Assembly (NCBI GenBank): GCA_025963815.1
Contig: JAOQAA010000196.1
Location: 1 to 5,015, forward strand
Reading direction: 5' to 3'
Length of the DNA stretch: 5,015 bases
Source: Capsulimonas sp.
GTDB taxonomy: Bacteria > Armatimonadota > Armatimonadia > Armatimonadales > Capsulimonadaceae
The translations under genes and the position numbers were made by a program. The notes under the pieces were generated by a model. It was not told where the DNA came from and did not search any database. It saw only the letters and a program-made list of their open reading frames with translations. Shown piece by piece: positions 1 through 5,015 of the stretch (positions within the stretch are counted from its first letter, which is position 1; the number at the start of each line of letters is the position of its first letter).

Positions 1-104
1 ATATAGATATGCTCCGGCGTGATTTCCGCATGCGACCGCCGCGCCGCTTCCTGCTGCGCCGCGAAAAGCACCATGCGCGCATTGAGAGTGAGTTGTTTTG
101 ACAT
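1..104 (-). CDS. Clp N-domain protein, N-terminal fragment (cut by left window edge)
   Basis: The minus strand opens with ATG at 104-102 and stays open for 34 codons to the window edge. The product starts MSKQLTLNARMVLFAAQQEA and continues to an ITPEHIY motif. This is the start of a Clp_N repeat: a helix with an A..EA pattern followed by the (T/P)EH(L/I)hhGL turn. It aligns with the neighbouring gene at 423-857 (LTLSAAGVIY...EEARR...TEHLL), so the two look like tandem paralogues. Clp N domains bind substrates or adaptors for AAA+ unfoldases such as ClpC, ClpA and ClpB. Whether this gene continues into AAA+ modules or is another stand-alone N domain cannot be seen. A weak AGAGAA ribosome binding site lies at 110-115, five bases before the ATG. 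The inverted-repeat block begins about 17 bases upstream, so its leader must include or abut that structure. Confidence 0.7.
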   Translation of the reverse strand, partial: MSKQLTLNARMVLFAAQQEAARRSHAEITPEHIY

Positions 105-120
105 TGTAATTCTCTGGGAT

Positions 121-212
121 TAGGGCCTATTTTCCCGATCGAGACCTATTCCCCCGCGCTTTAGCGCGTCTCCCCCTTTTCCCAGCATGAGGCTAAAGCC
201 CGGAAAAAGGGG
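121..212 (+). repeat. Structured intergenic repeat, left copy (REP/MITE-like)
   Basis: This 92-bp unit recurs in reverse complement at 323-417. The longest exact matches are 18 bp (TCGAGACCTATTCCCCCG at 139-156) and 15 bp (CCCCTTTTCCCAGCA at 173-187). Each copy has the same layout: two C-rich CCTATT(C/T) motifs, a short hairpin, then a long hairpin. Here the short hairpin is CGCGC-TTTA-GCGCG (155-168). The long one pairs the C4T4C2 arm near 172-182 with GGAAAAAGGGG at 202-212 with one mismatch, and encloses a small GGC-TAAA-GCC stem. It is noncoding and lies between two Clp_N genes. I do not recognise a named family; the architecture resembles dispersed extragenic palindromic elements. Confidence 0.75.
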
Positions 213-214
213 CG

Positions 215-316
215 TTCATCATTACAGCCCAGGCGAGTTTTATCGTAGCCGCCGAAGAGTTTTATGATCCGAAAACTCTTTTCAACAACCCGGAACACTC
301 GATTGGATTGCAGTAA
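215..316 (+). pseudogene. Possible C-terminal gene remnant between the inverted repeats
   Basis: One plus-strand frame from 215 to a TAA at 314-316 reads as 33 residues with a natural-looking composition, beginning FIITAQASFIVAAEEFYDPK and ending LFNNPEHSIGLQ. There is no start codon. The frame is closed by a TAA at 194-196 inside the left repeat, and the right repeat begins six bases after the stop. It is the only part of the window that looks coding on the plus strand without being opposite a minus-strand gene. It could be the tail of a gene lost or captured when the repeats arrived. I do not recognise the family. It could also be chance: 100 bases can be open by luck, and a minus-strand frame is open here too, though its product is basic and less protein-like. 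Confidence 0.3.
255..280. other. AT-rich hairpin in the core between the repeats
   Basis: A perfect 9-bp inverted repeat, AAGAGTTTT (255-263) and AAAACTCTT (272-280), encloses an 8-base loop ATGATCCG. It sits near the centre of the 110-bp core, so the whole 121-417 block is a set of nested palindromes. It is AT-rich and lacks a following T-run on either strand, so it is a poor intrinsic terminator. It also coincides with the possible gene remnant, so part of the symmetry may be a by-product of coding sequence. Confidence 0.35.
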
Positions 317-322
317 CTAGCA

Positions 323-417
323 CCCCTTTTCCCGCCCGAAGGGCCTTGCTGGGAAAAGGGGAAAGCTTACCCAAGCGCCGGGGGAATAGGTCTCGAAGGC
401 TGGGGAATAGGGCCTTA
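323..417 (-). repeat. Structured intergenic repeat, right copy (inverted relative to 121-212)
   Basis: This is the reverse-complement partner of the left copy, 95 bp long. Its long hairpin is cleaner: CCCCTTTTCCC (323-333) pairs perfectly with GGGAAAAGGGG (351-361), enclosing a small GCCC-GAA-GGGC stem. The short hairpin is GCTT-ACCC-AAGC (365-376), a different sequence in the same place as the CGCGC hairpin of the left copy. GGGGAATAGG occurs twice in tandem (381-390 and 402-411). The outer end lies within six bases of the stop codon of the Clp N-domain gene, and reading out of that gene a further small GGGC-GTAAG-GCCC stem follows the stop. The hairpins have no T-tract, so termination is not implied; mRNA stabilisation or 3'-end protection is possible. 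Confidence 0.75.
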
Positions 418-422
418 CGCCC

Positions 423-857
423 CTACTTCCCGATCTCTCCCCGAATTTTCTCCATCGTCACGCCGTGCTCCGCGAGCAGACGTCCCGCCGCGCCTTCTTC
501 TTCGCGAACCAGGCCGAGCAGAATATGCTCCGTGCCGATCTCGCCGGCGTTGTTCTCGCCCGCTTCCTGTTCGGCCAGCGCCAGCGCCATCTGGGCGGCT
601 TCGCTGAACTCCAGCTTCCAAACCGGAAGCAGGGCTTCGCCGGACTCGGCGCCGGTCTCGATGTCGCCTTGCAGCACATCCAGGTCCACGCCCAGACGGG
701 TAATAATGGCGCAGGCGACATTCGTGCGCAGGGCCAGCAGGCCGAGCAATAAGTGCTCGGTGTCCGCCTCATTCTGCCCAAAGCGACGTGCTTCTTCTTT
801 GGCGCGGTAGATCACGCCGGCGGCGCTCAGCGTCAGGTTATCCCACATGGCAGGCAT
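423..857 (-). CDS. Stand-alone Clp N-domain (double Clp_N repeat) protein
   Basis: The product has 144 residues and is almost wholly a Clp N domain. Repeat 1 spans about residues 8-66 with TEHLLLGLL at 33-41, and repeat 2 spans about 82-143 with TEHILLGL at 109-116. It resembles the N domain of ClpC-type unfoldases, which bind adaptors such as McsB or MecA and recognise substrates in the cytoplasm. There are no Walker A/B motifs or AAA+ modules, no signal peptide and no membrane segment. It ends where a ClpC N domain would pass into its linker. Starting at 857 is favoured because AAGGG at 867-871 lies nine bases before that ATG; the internal ATG at codon 4 is too far from it. It follows argD by 63 bases with no clear terminator, so read-through from the arg genes is possible, but a shared function is not implied. 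It may be an adaptor-like free N domain; a ClpC truncated by the adjoining repeat is the less likely alternative. Confidence 0.85.
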   Translation of the reverse strand: MPAMWDNLTLSAAGVIYRAKEEARRFGQNEADTEHLLLGLLALRTNVACAIITRLGVDLDVLQGDIETGAESGEALLPVWKLEFSEAAQMALALAEQEAGENNAGEIGTEHILLGLVREEEGAAGRLLAEHGVTMEKIRGEIGK

Positions 858-920
858 TGTTTCGTTCCCTTCTCGAATCTCAGCGAACTACGGAGCGAAT
901 GAAAATTGCAGATCGAAATC

Positions 921-2156
921 TCAGATAATGGCCGACAGGATTTCCACCGCGCGATCGACATCCTCTTTCGTGATGACCAGCGGCGGCAGCAGACGCAGAA
1001 TATAGTCGCCCACGGCGTTGATGATTAAGCCCTGGTCTAGCGCCTCCGTCAGCACCCGGCGCGCATCCGGCGCCACTAATTCGACACCGATCAGAAGCCC
1101 GAGGGCTCGAATCTCCTTGATCTTGCCGCGCAGCGGCGCTTCGTTCAGTCGATGCACGAAATATGCGCCCATTGCGTGCGCGTTCGCCAGTAGGTGCTCT
1201 TCCTCGATGGCCTCCAGCACGGCCAGCGCCGCACGCGCCGCCAGCGGGTTTCCAGCGAAGGTGCTCCCGTGGTCGCCTGGGACAAGCGTCGCCGCCGCCT
1301 CGCCGCGCGCCAGGCACGCGCCGATCGGCACGCCGCCGCCCAGCGCCTTCGCCAGCGTCATGATATCGGGCACGACGCCGTAGTGCTCATACGCCCACCA
1401 CTTGCCGCTGCGGCCGACCCCTGTCTGGATCTCATCAAAGATCAACAGCGCGCCGAACTTGTCGCACAGTTCCCGCGCTTCCCGCAAAAACTCTTTGTGC
1501 GCCGGGTAAATCCCACCCTCGCCCTGGACAGGCTCCAGCATCACCGCACACGTGTCGTCGCCGACAGCGGCGCGCAGCGCTTCGATGTCGTTGAACGGCA
1601 CATACGAGAAGCCAGGGACAACCGGCGCGAACGGCGTCTGATACTTCGGCTGCGCGGTGGCGGTCACGGTCGCGAGCGTCCGGCCATGGAACGATCGGTT
1701 CGCCGTCACGATCCCAAACTTAGTCGCGCTACCATTCTTCTTACCATGCTTGCGGGCGATCTTAATCGCCGCCTCGTTGGCTTCGGCGCCGCTGTTGCAG
1801 AAAAACACACGCTCGAAGTCGCTGATCGACACTAACTTGGCCGCCAGCCGCGCCTGCGGCTCGGTCAAATACAGGTTCGACGCATGGATCAGCGTCGCCG
1901 CTTGCTCTTGAATCGCGCGCACGACGCGCGGATGGCAGTGCCCCACCCCGTTGACCGCGATGCCGGCCAGAAAGTCGAGATACTCCCTGCCGTTGGCGTC
2001 CCAGACCTTGGCGCCCTCGCCGCGCACGAGAGTCACCGGAAGGCGCGCATAGGTCGTCATGACGTGGTCATGGTCCCACGCGCGCGCCTGCGCTTCGTCC
2101 ACCGCCGGCGCGATCCGCCCGGTCTCCGCATCCATCGTATAAAGCGATTGTGTCAT
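921..2156 (-). CDS. argD: Acetylornithine aminotransferase (ArgD)
   Basis: This is a class-III, PLP-dependent aminotransferase of 411 residues, a normal length for ArgD. It converts N-acetylglutamate semialdehyde plus glutamate to N-acetylornithine plus 2-oxoglutarate, the fourth step of arginine synthesis, in the cytoplasm. Visible motifs are the cofactor-phosphate loop NSGAEAN (121-127), SFHGRT (155-160), EPVQGEGG (208-215), FDEIQTG with the pyridine-binding Asp241, the Schiff-base lysine K270 in TLAKALGGG, and GSTFAGNP (297-304). I chose the ATG at 2156, not one at 2207, which would add 17 atypical residues and overlap argB. GAGG at 2165-2168 is correctly placed for 2156, and only four bases separate it from the argB stop, suggesting translational coupling. 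Related ornithine or succinylornithine aminotransferases share these motifs, but the argB/argJ context makes ArgD the best call. Confidence 0.95.
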   Translation of the reverse strand: MTQSLYTMDAETGRIAPAVDEAQARAWDHDHVMTTYARLPVTLVRGEGAKVWDANGREYLDFLAGIAVNGVGHCHPRVVRAIQEQAATLIHASNLYLTEPQARLAAKLVSISDFERVFFCNSGAEANEAAIKIARKHGKKNGSATKFGIVTANRSFHGRTLATVTATAQPKYQTPFAPVVPGFSYVPFNDIEALRAAVGDDTCAVMLEPVQGEGGIYPAHKEFLREARELCDKFGALLIFDEIQTGVGRSGKWWAYEHYGVVPDIMTLAKALGGGVPIGACLARGEAAATLVPGDHGSTFAGNPLAARAALAVLEAIEEEHLLANAHAMGAYFVHRLNEAPLRGKIKEIRALGLLIGVELVAPDARRVLTEALDQGLIINAVGDYILRLLPPLVITKEDVDRAVEILSAII

Positions 2157-2160
2157 CGAC

Positions 2161-3024
2161 TTAACCTCGAACCATCGTTCCGATGCCCTGATCCGTAAAG
2201 ACTTCAATCAAAAGTGCGTGCAGCACGCGGCCATCAATGATATGCGCCGCTTCCACGCCGCCATTGATCGCCACAACGCAGGATTCGATTTTGGGGATCA
2301 TGCCCTTGTCCACCACGCCGTCGGTAATCAATTGGCGGGCGTCCTTGACACTCATCTGCGAGATCAGGCTGTCTTTGTCGGCGAAATCTTGATAAATGCC
2401 CTCGACATCAGTCATCACGATCAGCTTGCTCGCCGATAGCGCCGCCGCCAACTCGCCCGCGACGGTGTCCGCGTTGACGTTGTAGCTCTCGCCCTCGGTC
2501 CCAATCGCCACGCTGGAGATCACGGGGATATATCCCGCCCCCGACAGCGTGTGCAGCAATTCAGGATTAATCTTGACGACACGTCCGACAAACCCGATAT
2601 CGCCCTTGGTCGTCTCGCGCTCGGCGACGATCAAATTCCCGTCCTTGCCGCTGAGCCCTACGGCCTGCCCGCCCTGCTTGTTGAGATGAGCGACGATATT
2701 CTTGTTCGTCTTCCCTGTCAGCACCATCTCGACGATCTCCATCGTCTCGGCGTCCGTGACGCGCAGTCCGCCGACAAACGCCGGCTCCTTGCCCATCCTC
2801 TGCATCGCGTCGCTGATCTCCGGCCCGCCGCCGTGGACCAAGACGGCGTTGATCCCGACATAACGCATCAGAATAATATCCTGCATCACGGCGGCCTTCA
2901 GCGATTCATCAATCATGGCGTTTCCGCCGTACTTGATGACGATGGTCTTGCCGGAATATTGCTTGATATATGGAAGCGCCTGAATCAAAACTTCGGCGGC
3001 TTGGTTCGGTTGTTGGTTTGGCAT
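2161..3024 (-). CDS. argB: Acetylglutamate kinase (ArgB)
   Basis: The product has 287 residues and belongs to the amino-acid kinase family. It phosphorylates N-acetyl-L-glutamate with ATP, the second step of arginine synthesis. Motifs are IKYGGNAM with catalytic Lys31 (30-37), the glycine-rich VHGGGPEI (63-70), GLRVTDAETM (86-95), the substrate-binding NVNADTVAGELA (182-193), VMTDVEGIY (203-211) and GMIPKIES with Lys245 (241-248). About 20 residues precede the first strand (AAEVLIQALPYIKQYSGK). A helix in this position is typical of hexameric, arginine-inhibited kinases that work with the acetyl-recycling ArgJ route, so feedback inhibition by arginine is inferred. A weak GAGAAAG ribosome binding site lies at 3032-3038, seven bases from the ATG. 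The Uma2 gene ends 23 bases upstream, and argD starts four bases after the stop. Confidence 0.96.
   Translation of the reverse strand: MPNQQPNQAAEVLIQALPYIKQYSGKTIVIKYGGNAMIDESLKAAVMQDIILMRYVGINAVLVHGGGPEISDAMQRMGKEPAFVGGLRVTDAETMEIVEMVLTGKTNKNIVAHLNKQGGQAVGLSGKDGNLIVAERETTKGDIGFVGRVVKINPELLHTLSGAGYIPVISSVAIGTEGESYNVNADTVAGELAAALSASKLIVMTDVEGIYQDFADKDSLISQMSVKDARQLITDGVVDKGMIPKIESCVVAINGGVEAAHIIDGRVLHALLIEVFTDQGIGTMVRG
2165..2168 (-). promoter_or_regulatory. argD ribosome binding site inside the argB 3' end
   Basis: GAGG on the minus strand lies within the last codons of argB, eight bases before the ATG at 2156. It decides the argD start and indicates that argB and argD translation is coupled. 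Confidence 0.7.
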
Positions 3025-3047
3025 AGCTATGCTTTCTCAATTTTGAA

Positions 3048-3686
3048 TTAACGCAGTTCCCACGCTTTAATCACATCACGAAGTTTCGGCAGTGGACGGC
3101 TCCAAAGCCAGTTAATATCTAGCCATAATCCATCAAGAACTGTGCTCGAATAGATTCCTAATGCGTCTGGCCGTACTCGTTCATAACGCTGGTCATCGCT
3201 TAAGACGAAAAAGTCAGCGCGTTCCGTTGCGGGATCGATCAGCCAATATTCGTGGATACCTTCCGCCTCATACTCTGCGTATTTTTCCCCACGATCGCGC
3301 ATGATGCTTTCTGGCGAGACGATCTCGACGGCCAGGTCGGCGGGGCCGTCCAAGAACGTTCTTGTCACACGCCCAAGGTTTTCCGAGCGTACGAACATCA
3401 AATCAGGCTCACGTCCGCGCTCTGTCATACGCAGGCGGATTTGAAACGGAGCGGCAAACACTCGACCAGAATTCTTCTCTTCGACATGCCATCGCATAAT
3501 TGCCAGCAAGAATGTGGAAAGATCCTGGTGTTCATCAGCGACGGGACTCATAACTTGAACCTCACCATCCACCCACTCCGCAAAAGTTTTATCATCCGCC
3601 CACGCTAAAAATTCTTCGTAACTTAATTTTCCAGGGGGAGCCTCACGACGGTCAGGATATGTAGGCTCTACGTATACAAGCTCCAT
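3048..3686 (-). CDS. Uma2-family putative restriction-endonuclease-fold protein (DUF820)
   Basis: This 212-residue protein has the Uma2/DUF820 pattern: a LSYEEFLAW start (21-29), EWVDGEVQVMSP (37-48), REPDLMFV (92-99), LAVEIVSPES (118-127) and EKYAEYEAEGIHEYWLIDP (134-152). These match the PD-(D/E)xK nuclease fold. Asp95, Glu121 and Lys135 are the likely metal and catalytic residues, and all are present, so it is not obviously dead. The family is widespread and highly multiplied in cyanobacteria and some other phyla; its biological role is not established. The start is well supported by AAGGAG at 3693-3698, six bases upstream. It sits 64 bases after argJ and 23 bases before argB, splitting an arg gene run. 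Hand counts of four 60-base stretches give 45-52% GC against 58% and 75% in two argJ stretches, which suggests acquisition from elsewhere. No flanking inverted repeats or target duplication were seen. Confidence 0.9.
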   Translation of the reverse strand: MELVYVEPTYPDRREAPPGKLSYEEFLAWADDKTFAEWVDGEVQVMSPVADEHQDLSTFLLAIMRWHVEEKNSGRVFAAPFQIRLRMTERGREPDLMFVRSENLGRVTRTFLDGPADLAVEIVSPESIMRDRGEKYAEYEAEGIHEYWLIDPATERADFFVLSDDQRYERVRPDALGIYSSTVLDGLWLDINWLWSRPLPKLRDVIKAWELR

Positions 3687-3692
3687 AGCGTT

Positions 3693-3698
3693 CTCCTT
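3693..3698 (-). promoter_or_regulatory. Strong ribosome binding site of the Uma2 gene
   Basis: AAGGAG on the minus strand lies six bases before the ATG at 3686. It is the closest match to the consensus in the window and much stronger than the argB site (GAGAAAG), which fits a gene that brings its own translation signal. Confidence 0.75.
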
Positions 3699-3714
3699 AA
3701 GAAATTACTTGAAG

Positions 3715-3744
3715 ATTATGGAATCCATCGCGTTCAAGGGACAA
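3715..3744 (-). promoter_or_regulatory. Weak candidate promoter for the Uma2 gene (and perhaps argB-argD)
   Basis: In the 64-base gap after argJ the minus strand has TTGTCC (3744-3739), an 18-base spacer, then CATAAT (3720-3715). These are loose matches to sigma-70 -35 and -10 boxes and would place the transcript start some 20 bases before the Uma2 ATG. The palindrome ATGGAATCCAT (3718-3728) overlaps the -10 candidate. Matches this loose arise often by chance, so this is tentative. Confidence 0.2.
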
Positions 3745-3750
3745 ATTCGT

Positions 3751-5015
3751 TTAGGTATGATACTCCGCATTGATCTTCACGTAGTCGTAGCTGAAATCGC
3801 AGGTCCATACGGTGGCGGTTTCGCCGCCGGGCTGGTGAAAGTCTACCAGAATTTGGACTTCCTTTGCTTTCATCGCTTCGGAAACGACGTAGCCGTTGAA
3901 ATCGGTGGGCATGCCGTCTCGGTAAACTGTGGTTCCGGCCAGGGCGATCTCGACTTTGTCCGGATCGAAGACGACGCCGGCGCGGCCGGCGGCGGCGAGG
4001 ATCCGGCCCCAGTTCGGGTCGTTGCCGAAGAGGGCTGTCTTGACCAGGGGCGAGTTGGCAATGGTCTTCGCGACGGAGCGCGGGAAGCCGGCGCGGTGCT
4101 CGGGGCTGATTTCGCGGCCGTTGCTGGCGAAGGCGCTCGCGATATGCTCGGGGACGGCGACATTCTGCACGGTCACTTCCACCAGCTTCGTGGCGCCCTC
4201 GCCGTCGCGGGCGATTTCTTTGGCGAGGTGCAGGCAGACGCTGAAGAGCGCCTTCTCAAACTCGCGGGCGTCGGCGCTTTCCAGGCTGTCGATGATTTTG
4301 TTGCCGGCGAGGCCATTCGCCAAGACAAGCGTCATGTCGTTGGTGCTGGTGTCTCCGTCCACGGTGATGGAGTTGAAGGTGTACCAGGCGACCCGGCGCA
4401 GCATTTCCTGAAGGACAGGCTGCTCGATGGCGGCGTCGGTGGTGATGAAACCGAGCATCGTCGCCATATTCGGCGCGATCATGCCTGATCCCTTGCCGAT
4501 GGCGCCGAGGCGCACGGTTTTTCCATCGAGAGTGAACTCGACCGCGACCTGCTTCGGAAAGGTATCGGTGGTCATGATCGCCTGAGCGGTGTCATCACAC
4601 TCTTCCCCGTGCAGCTTTCCGGCGGCGTTCACAATGCCGGCGATGATCTTCTCCATCGGCAGCTTGTGGCCGATGACTCCGGTGCTGGCGCTCAGCACCC
4701 GGCGCTGCGGAATACCCAGAGCGTCGGCCGCCTGCTGGACCATCGCCACGGCGTCGGTAATGCCCTGCTCGCCGTTGCAGGCGTTTGCGTTGCCGCTGTT
4801 GACGACGATAGCGCGGGCAATTCCCTCTTCCAGATACGCCTGATTCGCCACGACACACGGAGCTTTCACGACGTTCGTGGTGAAGACGCCCGCCACCGCC
4901 GCATCGACATCCGAGACAATCAGCGCCAGATCATTGCGCTTTCGCTTGATGCCGCAGTAGACCCCGGCGGTCTTGAAACCTTGAGGGGCGACAATGCCGC
5001 CCGGAATAATGTCCA
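3751..5015 (-). CDS. argJ: Glutamate N-acetyltransferase / ornithine acetyltransferase (ArgJ), 5' end beyond window
   Basis: 420 complete codons are visible, and the frame runs off the right edge. The first residues read DIIPGGIVAPQGFKTAGVYC, typical of the very start of ArgJ, so only a few N-terminal residues are missing. The GTG at 4896-4894 is an internal valine, not the start. ArgJ moves acetyl from N-acetylornithine to glutamate, making the pathway cyclic; some members also use acetyl-CoA, which cannot be judged here. Visible motifs (visible numbering) are the oxyanion-hole STGVIG (110-115), the self-cleavage site KGSGMIAPNMATML with nucleophile Thr185 (codon 4461-4459), DGDTSTND (219-226), DGEGATK (270-276), GNDPNWGR (330-337) and the C-terminal SYDYVKINAEY. 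The precursor should split into alpha and beta chains before Thr185. argC and the operon promoter may lie upstream, outside the window. Confidence 0.96.
   Translation of the reverse strand, partial: DIIPGGIVAPQGFKTAGVYCGIKRKRNDLALIVSDVDAAVAGVFTTNVVKAPCVVANQAYLEEGIARAIVVNSGNANACNGEQGITDAVAMVQQAADALGIPQRRVLSASTGVIGHKLPMEKIIAGIVNAAGKLHGEECDDTAQAIMTTDTFPKQVAVEFTLDGKTVRLGAIGKGSGMIAPNMATMLGFITTDAAIEQPVLQEMLRRVAWYTFNSITVDGDTSTNDMTLVLANGLAGNKIIDSLESADAREFEKALFSVCLHLAKEIARDGEGATKLVEVTVQNVAVPEHIASAFASNGREISPEHRAGFPRSVAKTIANSPLVKTALFGNDPNWGRILAAAGRAGVVFDPDKVEIALAGTTVYRDGMPTDFNGYVVSEAMKAKEVQILVDFHQPGGETATVWTCDFSYDYVKINAEYHT

Noticed and set aside
323..361. Rho-independent terminator after the Clp N-domain gene
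   Set aside because: The hairpin is strong, but no T-run follows on either strand and a similar hairpin recurs in the inverted copy, so a repeat is the better explanation.
121..417. CRISPR array or complete insertion sequence
   Set aside because: There are only two units, in inverted rather than direct orientation, with no regular spacers and no transposase gene between them.
346..810. Plus-strand open frame of 154 codons starting in the right repeat
   Set aside because: It is antisense to the Clp N-domain gene, is rich in Ser/Arg/Pro as expected of a shadow frame, and starts inside the repeat.
858..920. Promoter or terminator between argD and the Clp N-domain gene
   Set aside because: The 63-base gap holds a good ribosome binding site and a short direct repeat (AATCTCAG) but no convincing -35/-10 pair or stem with T-run.
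1194..1835. Plus-strand open frame of 213 codons opposite argD
   Set aside because: It is an Arg-rich shadow frame, and the minus strand carries the full set of ArgD motifs here.
3709..4488. Long plus-strand open frame (259 codons) opposite argJ
   Set aside because: It lies wholly opposite conserved ArgJ motifs, has glycine/alanine/valine-rich shadow composition and shows no recognisable domain.
4894..4896. GTG as the argJ start codon
   Set aside because: The upstream frame continues with conserved ArgJ N-terminal sequence (GGIVAPQGFKTAGV) to the window edge.

Overview
The window reads almost entirely on the minus strand and looks like a chromosomal segment of a moderately GC-rich bacterium. 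It carries part of an arginine-biosynthesis cluster. In transcription order (right to left) the genes are argJ (5' end cut by the right edge), a Uma2-family putative nuclease, argB, argD, a stand-alone Clp N-domain protein, and the first 34 codons of a second Clp N-domain gene cut by the left edge. The lineage cannot be fixed from sequence alone. Uma2 genes plus stand-alone Clp_N proteins are common in groups such as Armatimonadota, Chloroflexota and Cyanobacteria, and I lean weakly to Armatimonadota or a similar lineage.

Right part (2161-5015): ArgJ recycles the acetyl group from N-acetylornithine to glutamate, and ArgB phosphorylates N-acetylglutamate. ArgD (921-2156) transaminates the semialdehyde to N-acetylornithine. 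The reductase ArgC would be needed between ArgB and ArgD. It is not in the window and may lie just upstream of argJ, beyond the right edge. argB and argD are tightly coupled: 4 bases separate stop and start, and the argD ribosome binding site lies inside argB. A Uma2 gene of visibly lower GC is wedged between argJ and argB, has its own very strong ribosome binding site, and looks like an insertion into the operon.

Left part (1-920): argD is followed after 63 bases by a 144-residue protein made only of a double Clp N-domain repeat. Within six bases of its stop codon a structured intergenic block begins (about 121-417). It consists of two copies of a 92-95 bp hairpin-rich repeat in opposite orientation around a 110-bp core. 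The core reads in one plus-strand frame as a protein-like 33-residue C-terminal fragment. Seventeen bases beyond the block starts a second Clp N-domain gene. The block is the least explained piece of the window: it looks like a paired extragenic palindromic (REP/MITE-like) element, possibly carrying or disrupting a gene remnant.

No tRNA, rRNA, CRISPR array, complete insertion sequence or convincing rho-independent terminator was seen.
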